57,512 bases of DNA from Candidatus Faecalibacterium gallistercoris. GTDB taxonomy: Bacteria; Bacillota; Clostridia; Oscillospirales; Ruminococcaceae. Position 1 is the stretch's first letter. Every line of letters begins with the position of its first letter. Below the pieces are notes generated by a model. That model was given only the letters and a program-made list of their open reading frames with translations. It was not told the DNA's origin and did no database searches. Shown here piece after piece: positions 15,933-26,553 of the stretch. The DNA lies in NCBI GenBank assembly GCA_019116585.1, contig DXBJ01000024.1:1-57512 (forward strand), written 5' to 3'. The translations under genes and the position numbers were made by a program.

Positions 15933-17927
15933 ATGAGTCGAAATTCACAGTCCATGACGCCGATCCAGAAGCAGGCGGTGCTTGTCTGCGCCGTCTGTGC
16001 CCTGGCGATCCTGATCACGGCCAGCGTCACCTATGTGCTGCTGGCCACCAAGGGCGGCAGCCCTTCGTCCAGCAGCGTGCCCCAGGTGGAAGAGCCGGAT
16101 GACCTGGCCACCCACTACCAGGTGAACACCCAGTCTGCCGCCCTTTTGACCGAGACGGCCGACGCCGGCGAGGCCTACCTCAGCGACACCCTGTTCCTGG
16201 GGGACTCCAACACCGTGCGGCTGTACAACAATGGCCTGATCACCCTGCAGCAGTTCTGCGCCAAGGAGGGCATCGGCATCCAGACGGCCCTTTCGGAGCC
16301 TCTGGTCACCTTCCGGGGGACCGACCAGCGGTACACCATGGCCCAGGCGGTGGCAATGATGAAGCCCCGCCGGGTGGTCATCACCCTGGGCACCAACGAC
16401 AACGGGATGGAGGTCGAGACCTTCATCGGCTATTACACCCAGCTGGTCCAGGAGATCCAGGCCAGCTATCCCTACACCGACATCATTGTCAACACCATCC
16501 CGCCGGTGCCCCAGGATCACTCCAACTACCCCTCCACCTCCCAGGAAAAGATCGACGACTTCAACATGGCCCTGCTGACCATGTGCGAGAATCTGGGGGT
16601 CAAGTTCCTGAACAGCGCCGAGGTCCTCAAGGACCCCGCCACCGGTTTCGGGCTGGATGACTACTATATCGGCGGGGACATCCACCTCAAGAGCAGCGGC
16701 CTCAAGGCGATGCTGAACTATCTCACCACCCACGCCTACGAGACCGAGGACCGCCGCCCCGATACCTCCAACATCCCCACCCGCACCCTGGAATACACCA
16801 GCAACCCCAGCGACCCGGTGGCCCCCAGCTCTTCGTCCGAAGCGGCGGGCGATGCCTTTGAAGCGCGCTACCGCATCGACCAGGCCGGCGGCACCCTGAG
16901 CAGCGGCGACGCTGCAGGGGAGACCTCGCTCCGCTTTGACGTCACCGGCGAACAGTCGGTCACCGTGACGGCGGTGCCGGACGACGGCTACTTCTTCGTC
17001 AACTGGAGCGACGGCGTCACCAGCCGCACCCGCACCGACAGCAACTTCAAGCAGAACCTGGATGTGACGGCCGTGTTCTCCCGCGCCTCGGTGGAAATCT
17101 CGGGCGAAGGCTCGGGCATCCTGGGGATGAACTATACCTTTACCGCCCGGCTCAGCGGCCAGTACGCCAAGGCGGAAAACCTGCACTGGTACGTCAACGG
17201 CGTGGAGTCGGAGGAGGCCGCCGGCCGGACCACCGTCTCCTTCATCGTGGACCCCCTGCTGGCCAACCAGACCTATACGGTCTACGCCGCCGTCACCTAC
17301 AACGACAGCCAGGTGGTCAGCAACACCCTGACCGTCTCGTTTGAAAGCGGCATCGGCACCGGCTCCTCCAGCTCGAGCAGTTCGAGCAGCTCATCTGGCT
17401 CGTCCAGCTCGGCGGACAGCTCTTCTTCCAGTTCTTCCGGCTCCGGCAGCTCGAGCGGCGCGTCCTCCGGCAGCTCTTCCAGTTCCTCGGGCGGCTCCTC
17501 GGGCGCGTCCAGCATCCCGGAAGACTCCTCGGAGGAAGCGTCGGCCTCCTCTTCCAGCTCCGGCAGCAGTTCTTCCGCTTCCGGCGCGGGCAGCAGCAGC
17601 CGGCCTTCTTCCAGCAGCAGCCAGGCTTCCTCGGGCAGTTCGTCCAGTGAGGAGACCGACAGCTCCAGCAACAGCCGGCCTTCGTCGAGCAGCTCCGGCA
17701 ACTCGAGCAGCAGTTCCAGCAGCCGGCCGGCGTCCAGCTCGTCGCATTCGTCCAGCTCCAGCTCCCACGCAAGCTCGGCGGCAGACGGGTCCGATGACGC
17801 TTCGTCGGAGGCGCCCGCCTCTTCCAACAGCCGGCCTTCCAGCTCCAGCAGCAGCGCTTCCCGCGGCGAGGGCGAAGGCACGGTCAACGATCAGTTCGTT
17901 GACGGCCTGTTTGGGATCGTGGATTAA
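15933..17927 (+). CDS. Membrane-anchored SGNH/GDSL hydrolase with Ser-rich tail
   Basis: A 664-aa envelope protein. An N-terminal anchor lies at about residues 14-36. A GDSL/SGNH hydrolase domain (about 75-275) carries the catalytic set D91/S92 in FLGDSN, N155 in GTND, and D249/H251 in GGDIHLK. An InlB-repeat-like segment, DDGYFFVNWSDG, is near residue 350, followed by an Ig-like part (about 385-470). Residues 476-645 are a low-complexity tail of Ser with Gly, Ala and Arg-Pro-Ser punctuation. The hydrolase probably deacylates an extracellular glycan or lipid. The tail looks like a wall-spanning or glycosylated stalk, and no LPXTG sorting signal is present. Confidence 0.85.
   Translation: MSRNSQSMTPIQKQAVLVCAVCALAILITASVTYVLLATKGGSPSSSSVPQVEEPDDLATHYQVNTQSAALLTETADAGEAYLSDTLFLGDSNTVRLYNNGLITLQQFCAKEGIGIQTALSEPLVTFRGTDQRYTMAQAVAMMKPRRVVITLGTNDNGMEVETFIGYYTQLVQEIQASYPYTDIIVNTIPPVPQDHSNYPSTSQEKIDDFNMALLTMCENLGVKFLNSAEVLKDPATGFGLDDYYIGGDIHLKSSGLKAMLNYLTTHAYETEDRRPDTSNIPTRTLEYTSNPSDPVAPSSSSEAAGDAFEARYRIDQAGGTLSSGDAAGETSLRFDVTGEQSVTVTAVPDDGYFFVNWSDGVTSRTRTDSNFKQNLDVTAVFSRASVEISGEGSGILGMNYTFTARLSGQYAKAENLHWYVNGVESEEAAGRTTVSFIVDPLLANQTYTVYAAVTYNDSQVVSNTLTVSFESGIGTGSSSSSSSSSSSGSSSSADSSSSSSSGSGSSSGASSGSSSSSSGGSSGASSIPEDSSEEASASSSSSGSSSSASGAGSSSRPSSSSSQASSGSSSSEETDSSSNSRPSSSSSGNSSSSSSSRPASSSSHSSSSSSHASSAADGSDDASSEAPASSNSRPSSSSSSASRGEGEGTVNDQFVDGLFGIVD
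17360..17870 (+). repeat. Imperfect Ser-codon repeat tract within the SGNH gene
   Basis: About 510 bp built from TCC, AGC, TCG and TCT codons with periodic Gly/Ala codons and four recurrences of an Asn/Ser-Arg-Pro-Ser-Ser unit. It stays in frame throughout. Mixed Ser codons argue for protein-level selection rather than recent slippage. Confidence 0.7.
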
Positions 17928-17981
17928 GACCGGAACTCTCCGCCTTCCGCCCGCATAAGCTGGGAGGAAAGGAGGGATTCG

Positions 17982-18218
17982 ATGCCCGAACAGAGGAATA
18001 TCCCGGTCTTTCGGCCCGGCGCCGGGGATGTGTCCAACGGCAGTGTGGATTACTACCCCATGGACTGGGAGATCGTCGGCCGGGAGGACCAGCCCGCAGC
18101 AGGGCGGGCCCGCAGCGGCTGCGGCTGCGCCCAGGAGGCCGCCGTACCGGAGGCCCCCGCGGCCCCCAGCCAGAACGGCGACGCCGGCGGCTATGACGAT
18201 GAAATGGTAACCGAATGA
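17982..18218 (+). CDS. Hypothetical 78-aa protein
   Basis: I do not recognise this protein. It is acidic and polar, with an N-terminal half MPEQRNIPVFRPGAGD and VDYYPMDWEIVGRED, a CGC motif, and a Pro/Ala-rich end. It has no membrane helix. AAAGGAGG lies 6 nt before the ATG and a terminator follows the stop, which supports a real short gene. It lies 54 nt after the SGNH hydrolase gene and may be on its transcript. Confidence 0.6.
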   Translation: MPEQRNIPVFRPGAGDVSNGSVDYYPMDWEIVGREDQPAAGRARSGCGCAQEAAVPEAPAAPSQNGDAGGYDDEMVTE

Positions 18219-18222
18219 ACAG

Positions 18223-18258
18223 AGCCAGCTCTGCGTGGGCGGGGCTGGCTTTGTCTTG
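18223..18258 (+). terminator. Terminator after the 78-aa gene
   Basis: AGCCAGC (18223-18229) pairs with GCTGGCT (18244-18250), followed by TTGTCTTG. The stem lies just beyond the stop at 18218. Confidence 0.65.
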
Positions 18259-18311
18259 TACAATGGATTGGAACGATTTGGAACTTTTGAAACAGCAGAG
18301 AGGGAAGACCC

Positions 18312-19052
18312 ATGGCAAAATATTACTGCATTCTATTTGACGCAGACAACACCCTGCTTGATTTTGACGCCGCCGAACGCAAGGCCCTGGCCGAGACCCT
18401 GACCCAGTACGGCATCGAGCCTTCTAGCGAGACGATGGAGACCTACCGCACCATCAACGAAGGGCTGTGGCGTCAGCTGGAAAAAGGCCAGATCCGCCGG
18501 GAAAAGCTGATGAACGAACGGTTCACCCGCTTTTTGAAGGAGATCGGGGCCGCGGGCAACGGCGCGGAGATGAACCGCTTCTACCTGAACCAGCTGTCCA
18601 CCCACCCCGACCTGATGGCGGGCAATGTGCTGGACGTGCTCCACGAGCTGGCGGAGGTGGCCACCATGGCCGTCGTCACCAATGGCTTTGACAAGGTGCA
18701 GAGCCGCCGGATCAAGGAGTCGGGGGTGGCCGCCTTTATGGAGGAGGTCTTTGTCTCCGAGCGGTCGGACAGCGAAAAGCCGGCCCGCAAGATCTTCGAC
18801 ACCGCCCTGCGGACCCTGGGTGTGGAAAACCGCAGCCACGTCCTGGTGGTGGGGGACAGCCTGAGCAGCGACATCCAGGGCGGCATCAACGCCGGGCTGG
18901 ACACCTGCTGGCTCAACCGCGATCACGCCGAAAACCCGGGCCCGATCCGCCCGACCTATGAGATCAACGCCCTCGAGCAGCTCTATCCCATCGTAATGGA
19001 ACCGGACGAGCTGGCCCGCGTGGGCATGAAAAACCGCCGCCACCAGGTCTGA
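18312..19052 (+). CDS. YjjG-family noncanonical pyrimidine nucleotidase (HAD)
   Basis: A 246-aa HAD-IA enzyme with motif I FDADNTLLDFDAAE, which is typical of YjjG (DADNT in place of the more common DxDGT). The motif II Thr is in VVTNGFDKVQSRRI, K is in SEKPARKIF, and motif IV is VGDSLSSDIQGG. YjjG-type enzymes remove phosphate from dUMP/dTMP and damaged pyrimidine nucleotides. The length is slightly above E. coli YjjG because of a short C-terminal tail. The ribosome site is AGAGGG. The ABC-F gene follows 41 nt later. Confidence 0.88.
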   Translation: MAKYYCILFDADNTLLDFDAAERKALAETLTQYGIEPSSETMETYRTINEGLWRQLEKGQIRREKLMNERFTRFLKEIGAAGNGAEMNRFYLNQLSTHPDLMAGNVLDVLHELAEVATMAVVTNGFDKVQSRRIKESGVAAFMEEVFVSERSDSEKPARKIFDTALRTLGVENRSHVLVVGDSLSSDIQGGINAGLDTCWLNRDHAENPGPIRPTYEINALEQLYPIVMEPDELARVGMKNRRHQV

Positions 19053-19093
19053 GCCCGGCCGGACCTGGGGACGCAGAGTGTGGGGAAGAAATT

Positions 19094-21007
19094 ATGTTAC
19101 TAAATCTGGAACAGCTCGGCAAGAGCTTTGGGGAAAAGATCGTGCTGGAAAACGTGACGGCCAGCGTCGAGCGGGAGGACCGCATCGGCATCGTGGGCCA
19201 GAACGGCGCCGGCAAGACCACCCTCCTCAAGATCCTGACCGGCGAATACACCGACTATACCGGCGAGTTCAGCCTGACCCACGGCGTCACCCTGGGGTAC
19301 CTGGCCCAGAACGCCAAACTGGACGCCACCCTGGACGTCTATGGGGAGATGCGCGCGACCTTTGCGCCGGTGCTGGACGCCATGGCCCAGATGCAGGTGC
19401 TGGAGCGGAAGATGGCCGCCAGCCCCAGCGACCCGGCTTTGCTGGAGCAGCACGCCGCCCTGCAGGCCGTGGTGGACGCCGCCGACGGCTACAACATGGA
19501 TGTGAACATCAAAAAGGTGCTGGGGGGCATGGGCTTCCCCCAAAGCACCTGGGAGAAGAACGTGGGGGTGCTGTCGGGGGGCGAGCTGACCCGCCTGCGC
19601 ATCGCCAAGCTGCTTTTGGAAAAGCCGGACATCCTGATCCTGGACGAGCCCACCAACCACCTGGACTTTGCCACCATGGAATGGCTGGAGACCTACCTCA
19701 AGGGCTATTCCGGTGCGGTGCTGGTGGTCAGCCACGACCGGTACTTTCTGGACAACGTCTGCACCAAGATCTGGGAGGTGGCGGGCTGCAGCATGACGGT
19801 GTACAAGGGCAACTTCTCGGCCTATCTGCCCCAGAAAGAGGCGGCCGACGCCCTGCGCCAGAAGCAGCACGACGCGGACGTGGCCCTGGCCGAAAAGCTG
19901 CAGGACTACATCGACCGCAACCTGGTCCGGGCCTCCACCACCAAAATGGCCCAGAGCCGCCGCAAGCAGCTGGAAAAGCTGGAGATCACCGAGGCCCCCA
20001 AGGACGAGACCAACCGGCTCAGCTTCCGCTTTGCGTACGACGTCGAGCCCTGGAACGAGCTGGTCATCCTGAAGAATCTGACCATCCGCATCGGGGACCG
20101 CGTCCTGCTGGAGCCCTTCACCTACACCGTCTGCCGGGGCCAGCGGCTGGTCATCGCCGGGCCCAACGGGGCGGGCAAGTCCACCCTGATGCAGGTGCTG
20201 GACGGCAAGCGCCGCCCCTCGGGCGGGATGGTCCGTCTGGGCACCGGCGCCCGGCCCAGCATCTTTGAGCAGCAGCAGCACCGGGCCGGCGCCGGCCGGG
20301 TGATCGACGCCATCTGGGACAAGTACCCCCAGATGACCGAGCTGGAGGTGCGCAGCCACCTGGCCCGGCTGGGCTTCCGGGGGGAGACGGTCTTTAAGGA
20401 CTGCGCCGCGCTTTCGGGCGGCGAGCTGGCCCGGCTCCGCTTTGCCGAGATCGTCCTGGAGCGGCCCAACCTGCTGTTCCTGGACGAGCCCACCAACCAC
20501 CTGGACATCTACACCCGAGAGAACCTGACCGAGGCTCTGATGGCCTACACCGGCACCCTGCTCCTGGTCACCCACGACCGCCATCTAATGAACAGCCTGG
20601 CCTGCCCCATCCTGTATCTGGAAAACGGCAAGGCCACCCTCTACCCCAGCTACGACGCCCTGATGGGCCGCGCGGCCCCGGCCGCCCCCGCCCCCGAAAA
20701 GAGCGACGCCGCGGCCAAAGCCGGCTACGGCAAGGAGCAGCGCCGCCGCCGGGCCGAGCTGCGGGCCAAGATCAAGGCCTGTGAGGAGGAGATGGAGCGG
20801 TGCGGCGCCCGGGAAGTGGAGCTGGACAACGAGATCAACTCCCCCGAGGTCTACAACGACCCCCAGCTGCTGCGCCAGAAGAGCGACGAGCTGGAGGACT
20901 TGCGCTTCCACCAGGAGGAACTGTTTGCCGCCTGGGAAGCCGCCGTCGAAGAGCAGGAGCAGTACGAGCGCTCCCTGTCCGAATCCACCGGGGAAGCCGG
21001 GGCCTGA
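19094..21007 (+). CDS. ABC-F family ATP-binding protein
   Basis: A 637-aa soluble protein with two ABC ATPase domains and no membrane helices. Domain 1 has GQNGAGKTT (about residues 36-44), LSGGELTRL and ILDEPTNHLD; domain 2 has GPNGAGKST, LSGGELARL and FLDEPTNHLD. The linker between them (about 225-320) and a C-terminal coiled coil (about 545-630, rich in E/R/Q) resemble YdiF/Uup-type ABC-F proteins. These bind the ribosomal E site and relieve stalled translation; some confer antibiotic resistance. No resistance leader ORF is visible, so a housekeeping role is more likely. Confidence 0.92.
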   Translation: MLLNLEQLGKSFGEKIVLENVTASVEREDRIGIVGQNGAGKTTLLKILTGEYTDYTGEFSLTHGVTLGYLAQNAKLDATLDVYGEMRATFAPVLDAMAQMQVLERKMAASPSDPALLEQHAALQAVVDAADGYNMDVNIKKVLGGMGFPQSTWEKNVGVLSGGELTRLRIAKLLLEKPDILILDEPTNHLDFATMEWLETYLKGYSGAVLVVSHDRYFLDNVCTKIWEVAGCSMTVYKGNFSAYLPQKEAADALRQKQHDADVALAEKLQDYIDRNLVRASTTKMAQSRRKQLEKLEITEAPKDETNRLSFRFAYDVEPWNELVILKNLTIRIGDRVLLEPFTYTVCRGQRLVIAGPNGAGKSTLMQVLDGKRRPSGGMVRLGTGARPSIFEQQQHRAGAGRVIDAIWDKYPQMTELEVRSHLARLGFRGETVFKDCAALSGGELARLRFAEIVLERPNLLFLDEPTNHLDIYTRENLTEALMAYTGTLLLVTHDRHLMNSLACPILYLENGKATLYPSYDALMGRAAPAAPAPEKSDAAAKAGYGKEQRRRRAELRAKIKACEEEMERCGAREVELDNEINSPEVYNDPQLLRQKSDELEDLRFHQEELFAAWEAAVEEQEQYERSLSESTGEAGA

Positions 21008-21027
21008 CGCCCCAAAGGAGGCCGCCC

Positions 21028-21567
21028 ATGCGCAACCAAAAACCAAGCAAAGCCAAGCAGGTCGCCCTGTCGGGGATGCTGTTTGCCCTGGCCATGGCCC
21101 TCTCCTTTGCGGAGGGCGCGCTGACCATCCCGGGCCTGCTGCCGGGGATGAAGCTGGGGCTGGCCAATGTGGTGGTCATGTACGCCCTGCTGTTCATGGG
21201 GGTGCGGCAGGCCCTTGTGCTGGACGTGCTCAAGGCGCTGTTCGTCTTTCTGGTGTCGGGGGCCACGGGCGGGTTCCTCTCCCTGTGCGGAGGGCTGCTC
21301 TCCCTGCTGGTGATGTGGCTGCTCTACGATGTGCTGCCCTTCCGGCCCACCTGGTTCATCCTGTCGGTGAGCGGGGCCTTTGCCCACAATGTGGGCCAGC
21401 TGATCGGCGCGGGGATCATCATCTCCTCGTCCCTGTCCCTCTACTATGCGCCGGTGATGCTGGTGCTGGGGCTGGTGATGGGCGCGCTGACCTCGCTGGT
21501 GCTGCGGGCTCTGCTGCCGGCGCTGGAAAAGCTGGGCTTCAATATACGGGAGCGGCATCCCTCATAA
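21028..21567 (+). CDS. Gx transporter family / heptaprenyl diphosphate synthase component I-like membrane protein
   Basis: A 179-aa polytopic membrane protein with about five helices. It begins RNQKPSKAKQVALSGML and contains the conserved segment PGLLPGMKLGLANVVVM. This family is often annotated as heptaprenyl diphosphate synthase component I but looks more like an ECF-type substrate-binding subunit; the substrate is unknown. AAAGGAGG 6 nt before the ATG at 21028 fixes the start although the frame is open further upstream. The gene lies 20 nt after the ABC-F gene, so they probably share a transcript. Confidence 0.85.
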   Translation: MRNQKPSKAKQVALSGMLFALAMALSFAEGALTIPGLLPGMKLGLANVVVMYALLFMGVRQALVLDVLKALFVFLVSGATGGFLSLCGGLLSLLVMWLLYDVLPFRPTWFILSVSGAFAHNVGQLIGAGIIISSSLSLYYAPVMLVLGLVMGALTSLVLRALLPALEKLGFNIRERHPS

Positions 21568-21632
21568 AATAACTCTGCGGCGGATGGAAAGCATTCCCGG
21601 GCTGTGCCTGCTGGCAAAAACAGTGGGACCCA

Positions 21633-21661
21633 TTGCAACCGCCGCCGCGACCGGCTATAAT
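21633..21661 (+). promoter_or_regulatory. lon promoter
   Basis: TTGCAA (21633-21638), 17 bp, TATAAT (21656-21661). The 90-nt leader contains GCCGTGCCC (21706-21714) paired with GGGCGCGGC (21726-21734) directly before TTTGGGAGG, the ribosome site. I see no CIRCE or CtsR-type repeat. Confidence 0.75.
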
Positions 21662-21751
21662 ACACAGGAACAGGGCCCTGCGCCCTGCCGCCTGACAGAA
21701 CAAAGGCCGTGCCCGCCGCCAGACTGGGCGCGGCTTTGGGAGGTTCACACA

Positions 21752-24205
<2,454 letters not shown>

Positions 24206-24237
24206 CGGCCGCCCGCTGCCCACTGTAAGGAGAAAAC

Positions 24238-24858
24238 ATGAACTACAACAAAGCGGCTTTTCTGGCAAGCTACGGCATTTCCAGCCAGCTGCCCGACAGC
24301 GGCCGGCCGGAGATCAGCTTCTCGGGCCGGTCCAACGTGGGCAAGTCCAGCCTCATCAACAAGCTGTGCAACCGCAAAAACCTGGCCCGGGTGTCCAGCA
24401 CGCCGGGCAAGACAGCCACCATCAACTTTTACGAGGTGGACAACTGCTATTTTGTGGACCTGCCCGGCTACGGTTACGCCAAGGTCAGCAACGCCGACCG
24501 CCAGCGCTGGGACGATCTGATCAACAGCTATTTTGGGGCCCGCCGCAACCACACCCTGCTGGTCCAGCTGATCGACTGCCGGCACGACATCGGGGCCGAC
24601 GACGTCCAGATGCTGCGCTACCTGCACTACCACAAGATCCCTTATGTGGTGGCCCTGACCAAGGCCGACAAGCTGAAAAAGAGCCAGCTGGAGGAGACGA
24701 GGCAGGCCTTTGAAAAAGCCTGCCTGGCCTTTGGATGCCGGGCGGTGGTCCTGACCAGCGCCGAAAGCGGCTACGGCATCCCCGAGCTGCAGGCTATCCT
24801 GGACCAGGCCGCCGCGCCGGCCCGGCCCCAAGACGGAGAGGCTGCCGATGGCGTATAA
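24238..24858 (+). CDS. engB: Ribosome biogenesis GTPase EngB (YsxC/YihA)
   Basis: A 206-aa TRAFAC GTPase that assists late 50S assembly. G1 is GRSNVGKSS (about residues 30-38), G2 lies around RVSSTPGKT, G3 is DLPGYGYAK, G4 is TKADK and G5 is TSAESGYG. The C-terminal 15 residues are Ala/Pro-rich. AAGGAG lies 7 nt before the ATG. The 3' end overlaps the start of the methyltransferase gene by 11 nt, indicating translational coupling. The lon-engB order is conserved in Firmicutes. Confidence 0.96.
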   Translation: MNYNKAAFLASYGISSQLPDSGRPEISFSGRSNVGKSSLINKLCNRKNLARVSSTPGKTATINFYEVDNCYFVDLPGYGYAKVSNADRQRWDDLINSYFGARRNHTLLVQLIDCRHDIGADDVQMLRYLHYHKIPYVVALTKADKLKKSQLEETRQAFEKACLAFGCRAVVLTSAESGYGIPELQAILDQAAAPARPQDGEAADGV

Positions 24859-25609
24859 CGAGTTTGCCTATTTTTACGATTCCTTCAACGGGGACGCGGA
24901 CTACGATGCCCTGTACCGGCACATCCAGGCCGAGCTGGACGCCCACGGCATCCGGGACGGCATCCTGGCCGACCTGGGCTGCGGCACAGGGGAGCTGACC
25001 CTGATGCTGGCCCAGGCGGGGTACGACATGATCGCCATCGACCAGTCGGAGGAGATGCTCTGCGTGGTGCGGGACAAGGCCGACCAGCTGGAGCTGACCG
25101 GCCGTCTGCTGCTGCTGGAGCAGGACCTGTGCAGCCTTGACCTCTACGGCACCGTCCGGGGGGCGGTGTCCACCTTCGACACCTTCAACCACCTGCCTCA
25201 GCTGGATGCGGCCATTGCCAACGCCGGCTTTTTCATGGAGAAGGGCGGGGTGCTGCTGTTCGACATGAACACCCCCTACAAGCACCGGGAGGTGCTGGGG
25301 AACAACACCTTCACCTTTGCGGACGGGCAGGCCGGCTGCGTCTGGAGCAACCGGCTGGAGGAGGACGGACGCCGGGTCCGCATCACGCTGGAGATCCAGG
25401 ACGGGGAAACCGGCGAGGCGTTCCGCGAGGAATTCTGCGAGTATACATATGAGCTGGCCGAGATCCGCGCCGCACTGGAGCGGCACGGCTTTACCCTCGA
25501 GTCGGTCTGCGACGGCGAGACCTTCGGGCCCCTGGCCGCAGACAGCGAGCGGTACTTTTTCTGTGCGGTCAAGAACTATACACAGCTGGAAGGAGAAGAC
25601 CATGGCTGA
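24848..25609 (+). CDS. Class I SAM-dependent methyltransferase
   Basis: A 253-aa Rossmann-fold methyltransferase. Motif I is LADLGCGTGELTLML near residue 40, followed by IAIDQSEEML (motif II) and STFDTFNHLP (motif IV region). The N-terminus AYNEFAYFYDSFNGDADYD is typical of a Firmicute methyltransferase group of unknown substrate. It overlaps engB at its start and hslO by 8 nt at its end, so the three genes are probably translated in a coupled way. No substrate can be assigned. Confidence 0.85.
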   Translation: MAYNEFAYFYDSFNGDADYDALYRHIQAELDAHGIRDGILADLGCGTGELTLMLAQAGYDMIAIDQSEEMLCVVRDKADQLELTGRLLLLEQDLCSLDLYGTVRGAVSTFDTFNHLPQLDAAIANAGFFMEKGGVLLFDMNTPYKHREVLGNNTFTFADGQAGCVWSNRLEEDGRRVRITLEIQDGETGEAFREEFCEYTYELAEIRAALERHGFTLESVCDGETFGPLAADSERYFFCAVKNYTQLEGEDHG

Positions 25610-26477
25610 ACTGATCCGAGGCCTGTCCGACAACGGAGGCATCGTATTTTGCGGCATAGATTCGACGGATATTGTCTGTAAAGCAGAACAGCTTCACAAG
25701 ACCAGCGCCACCTGCAGCGCGGCGCTGGGCCGGCTTTTGACCGGCGCGGCCCTGATGGGCTCGATGCTGAAGGACGACCGGGACAGCATCACCCTGCGGG
25801 TGAACGGCGGCGGCCCCGCCGGGCTGCTGATCGCCTGCACCGACGGCACCGGCAACGTCAAGGGCTGCATCGACCATCCGCTGGTAGAGCTGCCGCCCCG
25901 GGCCGACGGCCATCTGGACGTGGGCGGCGCCGTGGGCAAGGACGGGGTGCTGACCGTCATCCGGGACAACCGCCTCCAGAAAGAGCCCACCGTGGGCCAG
26001 GTGCCCCTGGTCTCGGGGGAGATCGCGGAGGACCTGACCGCCTACTACGCCTACAGCGAACAGATCCCCACCGTCTGCGCCCTGGGGGTGCTGGTGGACC
26101 CCGACCTGACCATCCACTGCGCGGGAGGCTATCTGGTCCAGCTGCTGCCGGGGGCCACCGACGCCGAGATCACCCAGCTGGAAAACAACATCGCCGCCAT
26201 GCCCTCGGTCACCGAGATGCTGCGCAGCGGCCTGACCCCCCGGGATATGATGGAAAAGGCGCTGGCCGGGTTTGCCCCCTCGGTGCTGGATACCCGCCAG
26301 GTGGCTTACCGCTGCGATTGCAGCGAGGCCCGCACCCGGGAGATGCTGCTCAGCCTGGGCCGCAAAGAGCTGGAAAAGCTCCGGGACGAGGACCCGCATT
26401 GCGAAGTGGTCTGCCACTTCTGCCACGCCAAGTATGAGTTTGACTTGAACAAGCTTTTGGCCAGCCTGTCCGGCTGA
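25602..26477 (+). CDS. hslO: Redox-regulated chaperone Hsp33
   Basis: A 291-aa Hsp33, a holdase switched on by oxidation. The N-terminal domain includes SATCSAALGRLLTGAALMGS and VNGGGPAGLL. The C-terminal zinc site is the CDC pair in RCDCSEART and the CHFC set in CHFCHAKYEF, the usual CxC...CxxC. The ATG at 25602 follows GGAAGGAGAAG and overlaps the previous stop. The gene ends at a strong terminator shared with convergent yqfD. Confidence 0.96.
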   Translation: MAELIRGLSDNGGIVFCGIDSTDIVCKAEQLHKTSATCSAALGRLLTGAALMGSMLKDDRDSITLRVNGGGPAGLLIACTDGTGNVKGCIDHPLVELPPRADGHLDVGGAVGKDGVLTVIRDNRLQKEPTVGQVPLVSGEIAEDLTAYYAYSEQIPTVCALGVLVDPDLTIHCAGGYLVQLLPGATDAEITQLENNIAAMPSVTEMLRSGLTPRDMMEKALAGFAPSVLDTRQVAYRCDCSEARTREMLLSLGRKELEKLRDEDPHCEVVCHFCHAKYEFDLNKLLASLSG

Positions 26478-26509
26478 TTCTGCGCCGGGCAAAAGCAGAC
26501 CGGAAAAAA

Positions 26510-26547
26510 CCTGCCCCTCTGGGTGTCCAGACAGGCAGGATTTTTTT
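26510..26547. terminator. Terminator between hslO and yqfD
   Basis: CCTGCC (26510-26515) pairs with GGCAGG (26534-26539), with inner CTGG/CCAG pairs and seven T after it. It serves hslO on the + strand; AAAAAA on its left side could help termination of convergent yqfD. Confidence 0.85.
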
Positions 26548-26553
26548 CGCGCC

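Noticed and set aside
17360-17870. CRISPR-like or tandem DNA repeat in the Ser-rich gene.
   Set aside because: Units vary, stay in frame and use mixed Ser codons; there are no fixed repeats with unique spacers. No CRISPR array is seen anywhere in the window.
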